Of a stretch of 45,382 bases of DNA, positions 17,191-24,867 are shown piece by piece. The DNA comes from Methanomicrobiales archaeon. GTDB taxonomy: Archaea; Halobacteriota; Methanomicrobia; Methanomicrobiales; Methanospirillaceae. The stretch spans positions 1-45,382 of the forward strand of contig JAPKXR010000178.1 of the NCBI GenBank assembly GCA_026394715.1. Reading direction: 5' to 3'. Positions within the stretch are counted from its first letter, which is position 1; the number at the start of each line of letters is the position of its first letter. Under the pieces are notes generated by a model. That model did not search any database, was not told the origin of the DNA, and saw only the letters and a program-made list of their open reading frames with translations. The translations under genes and the position numbers were made by a program.

Positions 17191-18492
17191 TCAGAACTCA
17201 ATCGTCATGACCGCTTCTTCCTCTTCCCGGAGTTCTCCGATTAACCGGGCTGTGTCAAATTCGTAGGCAGCCCATGGGTCATAATCTTCGTAGAGCTCAC
17301 ATTTATCGAGTACATCTACAAATTCTTTTAGGAAAATCCTCGGAATGATATCCACCCGCCCCCCGAATTTTCCCGTCACCTTGCTGATCATCGCCCTGAT
17401 AAACCGGTGCGAGATCCGCTCCCGGTCGACCTCTTTATAGGCGACTGAATAGATTTCGCAGACCTTCATGGCGACTTTTTCGAGCTTGTTCGTATTGAAC
17501 CGTGAGAGAATTATCTGCGGCTGCCGCGGGTTCCTGAACTTATCGGTCTGGACAACATTAATCCGATCGAACAGGGCAGGGAGTGAGCGGAAACCGCGAG
17601 GTCCTTCAAAGAGCGAGGGTGTACCGGTAACCAGGAAATAACAGTGGGGCATTTCCCCCCCGTCAAGGGAATCAACCACCGCACGTAAGAGCGAGTACCC
17701 TTTTTCCCGCGTTGCACGCGGGGAAGACTGTGTGATCTCGGCCTCATCAATTGCGACGGCCAGGCCACGGCATCCAGACCCGACAATAATCTTTACAATC
17801 CCTTTCAGGAACACAAATGCAACGGTCTCGTCAATGTCCCCTTTAATCCCGGCCTTCTGTTTGAAATCACGACCAATATTCGGCTCGGCAGCTAACCAGC
17901 CTATCGCAGATTGCGCGAGCTGGAAGTCCCCTGCATTATTCTCCCGGTAGTACGTCCGGAGCGCTGCCGCAAGTGACGAGTTCATCTCGCTTATCCCGGC
18001 GAGGGCGGACTCTATCTCCCGTTCGGTCGCATCTTCGAGACCCTGCTCATCCATTCCATCCCCGGTGACCTGGATAATACGCTCCTCGATAGAATAGAGC
18101 CAGTTGTCGATGACGGTCTTCAGGGCGTGCTCATCTTCCTTCGTCCGTATTGTCCCGCATATCTGCTGGTACATCCCCTTCAGCTTATGGAGGGGGGAAG
18201 ACGGGGAGATAATGACATGGGCGGTGGCAAACCCTTTTTCGCGGGCAATCTCCAGTGACCGTGCGACGAGAAACGTCTTCCCGCTCCCATAATCCCCCCG
18301 TATAAACTTGAGGTCTCCGCCGCCGGAAGAGACATAATCAAGCTGCGTGGCAATAACGTCCTCCTCCACATCGAGACCGACTGCTATCCGCTCAAGCCCG
18401 CTGGCGGGGACCGTACCCCGCCGTAAGGCGTTGATAATATTCAGGCTCTCCAGTTTCTGCTCGTCCATCCGATCACCCACCCGTATACTCAT
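17191..18492 (-). CDS. BrxD-like ATP-binding protein (DUF2791 P-loop family)
   Basis: About 433 residues of the DUF2791 ATPase family, best known as BrxD of BREX phage-resistance loci. INALRRGTVPASGLERIAVG leads into the core, Walker A is GDYGSGKTF (about 66-74), and a Walker B-like LAVAIDEAE lies near 245. A later FLVTGTPSLFEGPRG resembles the sensor region of AAA-type ATPases. The track starts at 18561 in a region coding for the upstream gene. An ATG at 18492 has GGGGGAG directly before it and overlaps the TPR stop by 20 bases; an ATG at 18468 is the alternative. It is the last gene of a coupled operon with a TPR/winged-helix protein and a glycosyltransferase. No BREX genes such as pglX, pglZ, brxC or brxHI are in the window. 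Confidence 0.75.
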   Translation of the reverse strand: MSIRVGDRMDEQKLESLNIINALRRGTVPASGLERIAVGLDVEEDVIATQLDYVSSGGGDLKFIRGDYGSGKTFLVARSLEIAREKGFATAHVIISPSSPLHKLKGMYQQICGTIRTKEDEHALKTVIDNWLYSIEERIIQVTGDGMDEQGLEDATEREIESALAGISEMNSSLAAALRTYYRENNAGDFQLAQSAIGWLAAEPNIGRDFKQKAGIKGDIDETVAFVFLKGIVKIIVGSGCRGLAVAIDEAEITQSSPRATREKGYSLLRAVVDSLDGGEMPHCYFLVTGTPSLFEGPRGFRSLPALFDRINVVQTDKFRNPRQPQIILSRFNTNKLEKVAMKVCEIYSVAYKEVDRERISHRFIRAMISKVTGKFGGRVDIIPRIFLKEFVDVLDKCELYEDYDPWAAYEFDTARLIGELREEEEAVMTIEF

Positions 18493-20278
18493 AGATCTCC
18501 CCCTGTTCCCCACTCCCTCTTTTTGCAACAGGCCGCAGACCCTGTGCAAGGCTTTTGGCAATCAGCCGGTTCATTATCCCGGTTACCCGGCGGGTCCCGA
18601 GAAGTTTCCGCAGGTCTGCCTCGCTGGCCCGGCGGTGTAGTTTCAGGAACACGAGAATTTTCTCCTCCTGCGGGTCAAGACCACTAATCCGGACCTGTGG
18701 CACAACCCTTGCGGAAATCCCTGCAGCCCCTTCTGCATCATTCATTACCGGCAGGTCGACTATCGCCCGCTCCTTACAGCGTCCGAGAACGGCAACGAAA
18801 TCTGCCGTTGCGATACAGGTCGAATATGCGGGCAGGATATCAAGTCCCTGCAGGCAGTAGCGCTTGCATGCTGAATAATTACCCTCACCGATTGCGGTTG
18901 TCCCTGCAACAAGGTACGCCACGGCCAGGAACTCGAGCCCTTCTGCAGGGAGTTTATCCAGCCGCTCTTCGAGCCGCTCGATTAAACGGAACAGGAGCCT
19001 CGGGGTATGGTGAATCATATTGCCCCCCGTGGTCACCTGTGCAACCCTGACAATGTCCTGGCTTCGGTTAATGTTGGAAAGGATGTACAGCATCACTTTC
19101 TCGCATTCCCGCCACTCATTGTGGCGGGCCAGGAACGTTGCATATTCAAGGCCGCCAGTAAGGAAATCGCAACGGTATGCACGGTAGAACCACCCGCGTG
19201 CCTCAGTAACATCGCCCAGCTGTTCATAGAGGTATCCCGTCTCATAGAGGCAGACGGGGTTTGCACCCGCTGATACGACCGGGGTAAAAATCTTCAGGGT
19301 CTCTGATTTTGGGTAATATGTCAGGAGGAACTCGCGGTAGAGCGGGAGTACATCACGGAGCGAAGCATCCGTCCCCGTACTCCCGATACCTGACCGGACC
19401 AGCTCTTCATAGGTTGACGCAGCCAGTTCTTTCTTACCGAGCCGGGCCAGCAACCTGCATTCAATAAGACGTATGGCAACGTCCGTGCCCTTGTTATCCG
19501 TTGCCAGTGCCCTGCACATCCGGAGTGCCCCCTCATCGTCACGGACTGAAATAAGGAGGTTGATATAGTCCTTCGCAATGCCGTGGTCCGCCTCCATCAT
19601 GCAGGCGTCCCTGTATCCCAAAAGAGCAAGGGCGACATTGTAGCGTGACAACACAGCAAGATATTTCCGGAGAAACTCCCGGTTCCCGGATCGTTCAAAT
19701 TCCGCAGATGCAGCATCCCCGGCCTTTGAAAATTCTCCCGCGGTAATGAGGGCGTCGATAAAGAGCGGGTCCACATTCGCTTTCAGGGAGGGGAACTTCT
19801 GGTACTGGTCCAGCGCCTCAACCCCTTCACCCACGGCAATAAGTGTCGCAACCAGGTCCCTGCAGTCATCTTCCCGCCGGGACCGCTCCGCAAGGCGTCG
19901 TTGTGCGGGTAGAGACCTGCGGTAATCCCTCGTATCAACAAGGCATTTTGCGTAATTCCGGAGCGCGTCCTGGTTATCAGGGTCGAGACGTACTGCCGTA
20001 GAGAATTCGGCTACCGCCCCTTCATCACCTTTTTTTAAGAGGACTTTTCCGAGGAACCCGTGCACGTGGGACGACCCGGGCATTTTCCGGGCGAGGTCAC
20101 GAAAATGTAGTTCGGCTTCTTCAAGACGTCCGAGATAGAAAAGGTCCGTGGCGGCCAGTACTTCAACCTGCGGTTCCTGGTCCCCGCCCAGAATAACCAT
20201 GCACATCGCATAGGACTCTTCATAGGCACCCTCTTCAAACAGCTGGAACGCCTGCCGTTTTGTCTCACTAAAATCCAT
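18473..20278 (-). CDS. TPR-repeat protein with C-terminal winged-helix domain
   Basis: 601 residues. The N-terminal half contains TPR-like helices (for example FQLFEEGAYEESYAMCMV, FYLGRLEEAELHFRDLARK, VAEFSTAVRLDPDNQDALRNYAK), and the middle is a longer helical solenoid. The last 70 residues (from about 535: EEKILVFLKLHRRASEADLRKLLG...) resemble a winged helix, with a tail reading GEIYEYTG. This suggests a scaffold that also contacts DNA or another protein. It starts with ATG at 20278, overlapping the glycosyltransferase stop by four bases (ATGA), and ends inside the start of the BrxD-like gene. The strict coupling suggests that the TPR protein and the ATPase work together, perhaps in a fixed ratio. 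Function is unknown. Confidence 0.68.
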   Translation of the reverse strand: MDFSETKRQAFQLFEEGAYEESYAMCMVILGGDQEPQVEVLAATDLFYLGRLEEAELHFRDLARKMPGSSHVHGFLGKVLLKKGDEGAVAEFSTAVRLDPDNQDALRNYAKCLVDTRDYRRSLPAQRRLAERSRREDDCRDLVATLIAVGEGVEALDQYQKFPSLKANVDPLFIDALITAGEFSKAGDAASAEFERSGNREFLRKYLAVLSRYNVALALLGYRDACMMEADHGIAKDYINLLISVRDDEGALRMCRALATDNKGTDVAIRLIECRLLARLGKKELAASTYEELVRSGIGSTGTDASLRDVLPLYREFLLTYYPKSETLKIFTPVVSAGANPVCLYETGYLYEQLGDVTEARGWFYRAYRCDFLTGGLEYATFLARHNEWRECEKVMLYILSNINRSQDIVRVAQVTTGGNMIHHTPRLLFRLIERLEERLDKLPAEGLEFLAVAYLVAGTTAIGEGNYSACKRYCLQGLDILPAYSTCIATADFVAVLGRCKERAIVDLPVMNDAEGAAGISARVVPQVRISGLDPQEEKILVFLKLHRRASEADLRKLLGTRRVTGIMNRLIAKSLAQGLRPVAKRGSGEQGEIYEYTGG

Positions 20279-21048
20279 CAGTTCCGTTTCCTTCCAAACC
20301 TGAGTGTTACAAGGTTGGTTAACATTGAGAAAGCGTCCTGGCCTTTTACGCGTGAGTCCCCCTTATTCTTCCATATAATCGGAAGTTCTTCCACTACGAA
20401 CCCCGACTGCCTCATCCGCCAGATCAGTTCTACATCAAATTCGAACCCGGTTGAGCTAATGGATGGAAGGACTGTCCCCAACGGACCGCTCTTAAAAATT
20501 TTTGCCCCGCACTGGGTATCATGATACGGCAGGCCAAAGAGGAGCCGGATAATAAGATTAAAGGTCCGGCTTTCCAGCCTCCGGAATATGCCCTGGCGTG
20601 TGGTCACCATTGACCCGGGCACGTACCGGGAACCGATCACACCATCGGCCTTTCCGAGTCCGTTAAGAAGAGAACTCATCTCCCCGAGTGATGTCGAGCC
20701 ATCCGCATCCATGTACCCTGCATACGGCGTGGCTGCTTTTCGGAGGCCTTCCCAGATAGCCTTTCCTTTTCCAAGCCGGCCTGGATATTCCAGGCAGCGT
20801 ACCCGCATAGCCGGGTTTGCCGTTGCAAAATCACGGATAATATCCGCGGTCTTATCGTTCCCGTCGCAGATAAACAGGTAGGTGGCCCCTGAACCCCGGA
20901 TATCTGAAAGAAGTATCTGGATACGCTCTTCCTCGTTATAGGCAGGGACAACAAGGGTACACGCTGCCATCCCTGCATTTTGATCTGTTTGTTCCAGTAT
21001 ACTCCCTCCGGATCGAATCAGGCCTGTTGCACCGTAGGATTCACACAA
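20278..21048 (-). CDS. GT2-family glycosyltransferase (dolichyl-phosphate hexose synthase-like)
   Basis: Up to 256 residues. The GT-A fold begins at LVVPAYNEEERI; GYMDADGST supplies the metal-binding Asp pair, GRLGKGKAIWEG is typical of dolichyl-phosphate glucosyl- or mannosyltransferases, and DTQCGAKIF with FEFDVELIWRMRQSGF completes the family pattern. There is no C-terminal membrane domain, so it is the soluble/peripheral form. It would charge dolichyl phosphate for N-glycan or surface polysaccharide synthesis. The start is uncertain: the track uses TTG at 21048 (AGGG six bases before), the ATG at 20970 lacks a ribosome site, and a strong GGAGGGAG at 21009-21002 has only ATA or CTG after it. 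It is the first gene of the operon with the TPR and BrxD-like genes. Confidence 0.8.
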   Translation of the reverse strand: MCESYGATGLIRSGGSILEQTDQNAGMAACTLVVPAYNEEERIQILLSDIRGSGATYLFICDGNDKTADIIRDFATANPAMRVRCLEYPGRLGKGKAIWEGLRKAATPYAGYMDADGSTSLGEMSSLLNGLGKADGVIGSRYVPGSMVTTRQGIFRRLESRTFNLIIRLLFGLPYHDTQCGAKIFKSGPLGTVLPSISSTGFEFDVELIWRMRQSGFVVEELPIIWKNKGDSRVKGQDAFSMLTNLVTLRFGRKRN

Positions 21049-21113
21049 TTCACGCCCTGATATTTTCCAGCGCCCGTCTTTGGGCGCCGCATGAATGGAT
21101 GACCCGTGGTATC

Positions 21114-21159
21114 GACGCAGTACATAAACTGCGCGTCAGATCGGACGGATTACTGCGTC
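21114..21159. promoter_or_regulatory. Nested inverted repeats upstream of the glycosyltransferase operon
   Basis: GACGCAGTA (21114-21122) is an exact reverse complement of TACTGCGTC (21151-21159), and an intermediate ACTGCG-CG-TC (21128-21137) can also pair with the first arm. A separate GCGCCC-gtcttt-GGGCGC hairpin lies at 21070-21087. These sit 22-111 bases before the operon's putative TTG start, so they could form alternative leader structures or a protein-binding site. Confidence 0.35.
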
Positions 21160-21206
21160 ACCCGTACCGTTGTACCTCTATATTTCGGGACACGACGGCA
21201 AATACA

Positions 21207-21467
21207 TTACGTAGATTTATCCTGCTGGTGTTTTGTAAGGTGCTCAGCTAAGGCAGTTCCAGGACGGCAACGGTTCGCTATTAACAAGGCTGTTTCACGG
21301 AGTAACTGGTGGTCACGGAGACAGGAGGCGGGAGGCGGGCTTTTTCTCAGTAGTGCAGAACTATTCTCGGTGATCTGGATCAATTCGGTTGCGATGACCG
21401 CATTCAGCCACACGAGGTCACGGAGTAACTCCGTCACCTCTTTCTCCTTCATCGGTTCATTCGGCAT
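21207..21467 (-). CDS. Small hypothetical protein
   Basis: About 86 residues from an ATG at 21467 (the track starts seven codons earlier). The sequence is mostly helical: MPNEPMKEKEVTELL, then LVWLNAVIATELIQITE, then a Pro-rich hinge (KSPPPAS) and a second helix with a basic, Lys/Gln-rich end. I do not recognise the family. I prefer this strand over the overlapping 130-residue plus-strand ORF because the composition is protein-like and the start lies next to a promoter-like region. It is upstream of the glycosyltransferase on the same strand, 158 bases away, so it may or may not share its transcript. Confidence 0.5.
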   Translation of the reverse strand: MPNEPMKEKEVTELLRDLVWLNAVIATELIQITENSSALLRKSPPPASCLRDHQLLRETALLIANRCRPGTALAEHLTKHQQDKST

Positions 21468-21490
21468 GCTAAAAAAGAATTGTCCCACAA

Positions 21491-21512
21491 CCAGATGAAT
21501 TACATCATCTGG
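21491..21512. promoter_or_regulatory. 8-base perfect palindrome between divergent genes
   Basis: CCAGATGA and TCATCTGG are exact reverse complements with a 6-base spacer, followed on the plus strand by GTTTTTT. The site lies between the divergent small protein (start 21467) and thioesterase (start 21566). It either is an operator, or, with the T-run, resembles an intrinsic terminator; no plausible plus-strand gene ends here, so I favour an operator. Confidence 0.45.
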
Positions 21513-21565
21513 GTTTTTTGCAAAAGCCCTTTATTGTACCCGCAACGAAGATAAATGGGAAGAAA

Positions 21566-22006
21566 ATGAGTTATATTGCAAGGATCAGGGAAAATGGGAG
21601 GGATGCAAACCCATTTTTTCGCCTGATGGAGATTGATGTGGTCTCGTTTGATAGTGGGAAGGCCACGCTCAACATGAGAGTGCGGGCCGATATGCTCAAC
21701 GGGGAAGGTTATTTACAGGGGGGTATGATTACCGCGCTCGCTGACGAGGCCATGGTGCTTGCTGTATACTCCCTGCTCGAAGAAGACCAGGTTATTGCCA
21801 CCATATCTGAGTCCACCAGTTTCATGAGGGGGACCGGGACCGGCATGGTCCTGGTTGCAGAAGGCCGTGTTATTAAAAAAGGGAGGAGGGTGGCATTCTC
21901 CGAAGCTGATGTAAGGCTTCTGGAGAAGCCTGATAGTATTGCCCGTTCGTCCGCCTCGTATGCAATTTCAACCACCACGAAAAGGCCCGGCCCAGGCACC
22001 CCGTAA
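21566..22006 (+). CDS. PaaI-type hotdog-fold thioesterase
   Basis: About 146 residues from the ATG at 21566; the track's TTG at 21518 adds sixteen unlikely residues. The core hotdog motif GEGYLQGGMITALADEAMVLAVYS contains the helix start and Asp/Glu typical of PaaI/YbgC-like acyl-CoA thioesterases, and the strand MVLVAEGRVIKKGRRVAFSEADV follows. It probably hydrolyses an acyl- or aryl-CoA ester, but the acyl group cannot be deduced. GGGAAG lies a few bases before the start, and a TATTG-like element sits about 32 bases upstream. It stands alone, divergent from the small protein and upstream of pyrG. Confidence 0.82.
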   Translation: MSYIARIRENGRDANPFFRLMEIDVVSFDSGKATLNMRVRADMLNGEGYLQGGMITALADEAMVLAVYSLLEEDQVIATISESTSFMRGTGTGMVLVAEGRVIKKGRRVAFSEADVRLLEKPDSIARSSASYAISTTTKRPGPGTP

Positions 22007-22189
22007 TCGCACACCACACCCCGGTTTTCCCAATTTACCCAACATGCGTGCCGGGTCATTTATCCCGCAAACCAGGGGGAAGTGACCGCGATCTCTTTTT
22101 CATACCTGGAGGCAACCAGACAACAGCAGCCTCTTTTTTCCGAGGCCTCCCGCGATGGAGGGCAATAGAACTATCATAAAATGAATGAT

Positions 22190-22226
22190 AATAAATAATT
22201 ATAACTGTACCAGCTGAACGGGGGAT
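22190..22226 (+). promoter_or_regulatory. pyrG promoter and ribosome binding site
   Basis: An AT-rich TATA element (ATAAATAATTATAA, 22190-22203) lies about 33 bases before the pyrG GTG, and CGGGGGATC follows just before the start. The strong purine-rich site supports the GTG start. Two GC hairpins at 22129-22163 lie upstream of the TATA element and so are not part of the leader. Confidence 0.55.
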
Positions 22227-22229
22227 CGT

Positions 22230-23809
22230 GTGAAATATATTTTTATTACCGGCGGAGTAATGAGCGGGCTTGGAAAAGGGATTACCGCAGCGTCTGTTGG
22301 ACGCATCCTTAAAAGCCGTGGTTACAACGTAACGGCGGTAAAGATTGACCCGTACCTCAATATCGACGCCGGCACGATGAATCCCGGCCAGCACGGAGAG
22401 GTCTTCGTCTTGTCAGATGGCGGGGAAGTGGACCTAGACCTTGGGAATTACGAGCGGTTTCTCGATATTGACCTTGGTGTAACCCATAATATTACGACCG
22501 GAAAAGTCTACCGGACGGTCATCGAAATGGAACGCCGGGGTGATTACCTTGGTGAGACGGTACAGATCATCCCCCATATCACCGAACAGATAAAGACCTG
22601 TATCCGGAATGCCGCAGAAACTGCGATCAATGGCGATGTACAGGCAGAAATATGTCTCGTTGAAGTCGGCGGCACGGTGGGCGACATCGAGAGTATGCCC
22701 TTTCTTGAGGCGGTCAGGCAGATGCGGGGAGAACTCCCCCGTGTTGATAGTCTCCTCATCCACGTCACCCTGATCCCTGCTGACTCGATGGGGGATATGA
22801 AGACCAAGCCGACCCAGCACTCGGTCAAGGCACTCCGTGAACTCGGTCTTTACGCGGATATCATCGTCGGAAGGAGTGAGCAGCCGATAGGTTCCAATAC
22901 AAAACGTAAGATTTCCGCATTCTGCGATCTCCCACAGGCAGGCGTGATCAGTGCAGCGACGGTCCCTGACATTTACCAGGTCCCGATGGAGATGGAGAAG
23001 GAAGGTCTTGCAGACGTCCTTTCGAAGCACATGGGCCTTGAAAAAAGACTGGTGAACAGCGACTGGTACAGCCTCGTGAACCGGGAGTACACGAGCCGCG
23101 TAAGCGTTGCGATCGTTTCTAAATACGGAATAGAGGATGTCTATTTGAGTATTAAGGAAGCACTCAAACATGCAGGACGTGCACTCTCTACCGAGGTGAA
23201 GATCGGCTGGCTCGATGCAGAACGTTACGAACCGGCACACCTGGAGGAATATGACGGGATCCTGGTCCCGGGAGGTTTCGGACCGCGTGGAATACAGGGT
23301 AAGATCGATGCCATCACCTTTGCGAGGACTACCGGTATCCCGTTCCTCGGCCTGTGCCTTGGGTTCCAGATGGCGGTTGTCGAGTATTCGCGAAACGTGC
23401 TCGGATGGACTGAGCCACGAGCGAAGAGTTCGGTGAAGGCCGGCATGTGATCGCAATTCTTCCCGAACAGGAGAACGTGAAAAACCTGGGCGGCACCATG
23501 CGGCTTGGGAACTACCCGGTTAGCATTAAGAAGGGGACACTGGCGGAGAAACTCTACGGGTGTAACGAGATCATTGAGCGGCACCGCCACCGGTACGAAG
23601 TAGACCCGGGTTCCATAGGAACGCTGGAAACGGCAGGCGTGGTATTTTCAGGGACTTGGGGGGACCGGATGGAGATCCTCGAGGTGCCGGAACACCCGTT
23701 CTTCTTCGCTTCCCAGTTCCACCCTGAGTTCAGGTCACGACCGACGCGACCATCACCCCCGTTCCTCGGGTTTGTAGAAGCATGCCGAAAGAAGAATAAA
23801 AAAATCTGA
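22230..23809 (+). CDS. pyrG: CTP synthase, interrupted by a one-base frameshift
   Basis: PyrG aminates UTP to CTP using glutamine. The first frame (22230-23450) gives the synthetase domain, starting [13 protein letters not shown], and the first part of the glutamine amidotransferase domain, including the catalytic Cys in [14 protein letters not shown]. It then runs into an out-of-place tail. The correct sequence resumes in another frame, from about 23419 ([17 protein letters not shown]) to 23809, and carries the catalytic His-Glu in QFHPEF. One missing base around 23412-23417 explains everything: adding one between GAG and CCACG restores a normal enzyme of about 527 residues. There is no slippery sequence, so programmed frameshifting is unlikely. 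The gene is essential in most organisms, so a sequencing or assembly error is the first suspicion. The start is GTG with a strong ribosome site. Confidence 0.9.
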
Positions 23810-23824
23810 ATCTTTGGTGAACGA

Positions 23825-24742
23825 ATGGTTAATGCAGCAAAATTCATCGATCAGGCAATAACGGAGATCCGGGATACCGCAGCCGGCAGGGGAGTGGTCA
23901 TGGCCCTGTCCGGCGGGGTTGACAGTTCCGTTGCGGCTGCACTGGCGGCGAAGGCAATCGGGCCAAAACTGGTACCGATTTATGTCGATACCGGGCTGAT
24001 GAGGAAAGGTGAGACCGAGCGGATCTGTCACCTGTTTGGTCACATGAATCTCAAGGTCATTGATGCATCAGTTGAATTCCTCTCTGTCCTGAAAGGAATT
24101 ACAGACCCGGAAGTTAAGAGGAAGGCCATCGGCGAGCAGTTCATCCGCGTCTTCGAACGTGAGGCAAGAGTAACGGGAGCAACAATGCTCCTCCAGGGGA
24201 CGATCTACCCGGACCGGATCGAGAGTGAGGGGGGCATCAAGAGCCACCATAACGTTGGTGGGATGCCACTTCACATGGATTTTGAAGGAGTGATTGAACC
24301 GCTCCGTGACCTTTACAAGGACGAAGTACGGGATGTGGCCGGCGCACTCGGGCTTCCGGCAGAAATCCAGCACAGGATGCCATTCCCGGGCCCCGGCCTT
24401 GCAGTCAGGATAATCGGGGAAGTGACCCCTGAAAAAGTTGAGGTCGCCAGGGAAGCGAACTGGATTGTCGAGGACGAACTGGTTGAAGCGTTCCGTCCAT
24501 GGCAGTGCCTGGCCGCAGTGGTCGGTCTTGGCACCGGGGTGAAAGGGGATAACCGGGTCCATGGCTGGATAGTTGCCGTTCGGGCGGTCAACTCGCGGGA
24601 TGGTATGACCGCGGACCCGCTTCATCTCCCGTACGAGGTGCTGGCAAAGATCGAGTCCCGGATCACCGGGCAGATCAGAAGCGTTTCACGGGTCGTGTAC
24701 GACATCACACCAAAGCCACCGGCGACAATTGAGTACGAATGA
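23825..24742 (+). CDS. guaAB: GMP synthase, ATP pyrophosphatase subunit
   Basis: 305 residues. This is the PP-loop half of the archaeal two-subunit GMP synthase, which adenylates XMP and aminates it with ammonia from a separate glutaminase subunit. The PP-loop is [10 protein letters not shown] (about 28-37); [13 protein letters not shown] and SHHNVGG follow; [13 protein letters not shown] belongs to the linker to the dimerisation domain, and the C-terminus [13 protein letters not shown] is the XMP-binding end. There is no amidotransferase domain, so the glutaminase (guaAA) must lie elsewhere. GGTGA precedes the ATG. It starts 15 bases after pyrG, so CTP and GMP synthesis probably share a transcript. 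Confidence 0.95.
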   Translation: MVNAAKFIDQAITEIRDTAAGRGVVMALSGGVDSSVAAALAAKAIGPKLVPIYVDTGLMRKGETERICHLFGHMNLKVIDASVEFLSVLKGITDPEVKRKAIGEQFIRVFEREARVTGATMLLQGTIYPDRIESEGGIKSHHNVGGMPLHMDFEGVIEPLRDLYKDEVRDVAGALGLPAEIQHRMPFPGPGLAVRIIGEVTPEKVEVAREANWIVEDELVEAFRPWQCLAAVVGLGTGVKGDNRVHGWIVAVRAVNSRDGMTADPLHLPYEVLAKIESRITGQIRSVSRVVYDITPKPPATIEYE

Positions 24743-24785
24743 TACGGGTAGAAACGGTAGGGATTTTCAGGGCAACCTCTCCCGC

Positions 24786-24798
24786 CAGAAAATTTCTG
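24786..24798. promoter_or_regulatory. 13-base palindrome before argD
   Basis: CAGAAA-A-TTTCTG is a perfect inverted repeat, and a third GCAGAAAAAT copy follows 28 bases later. The cluster lies about 50-80 bases before the argD ATG, where a regulator of amino-acid genes could bind. The AT-rich make-up means chance is possible. Confidence 0.3.
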
Positions 24799-24867
24799 CG
24801 TATCATTTCTCGAGGCAGAAAAATAACCAGATGAAAAATCAGGACAACTAACCAGGGAAGGATATAC

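Noticed and set aside
21100-21170. Possible tRNA in the stem-rich leader
   Set aside because: No TpsiC (GTTC) loop, acceptor pairing or anticodon arm could be fitted.
21106-21498. 130-residue plus-strand ORF
   Set aside because: Ser/Arg/Cys-rich without domain character; the overlapping minus-strand small protein is more protein-like and better placed.
22129-22163. Two hairpins upstream of pyrG as a riboswitch or attenuator
   Set aside because: They lie upstream of the TATA element, so they would not be in the mRNA.
22434-23456. 340-residue minus-strand ORF
   Set aside because: Shadow of pyrG; the plus strand has clear CTP synthase motifs.
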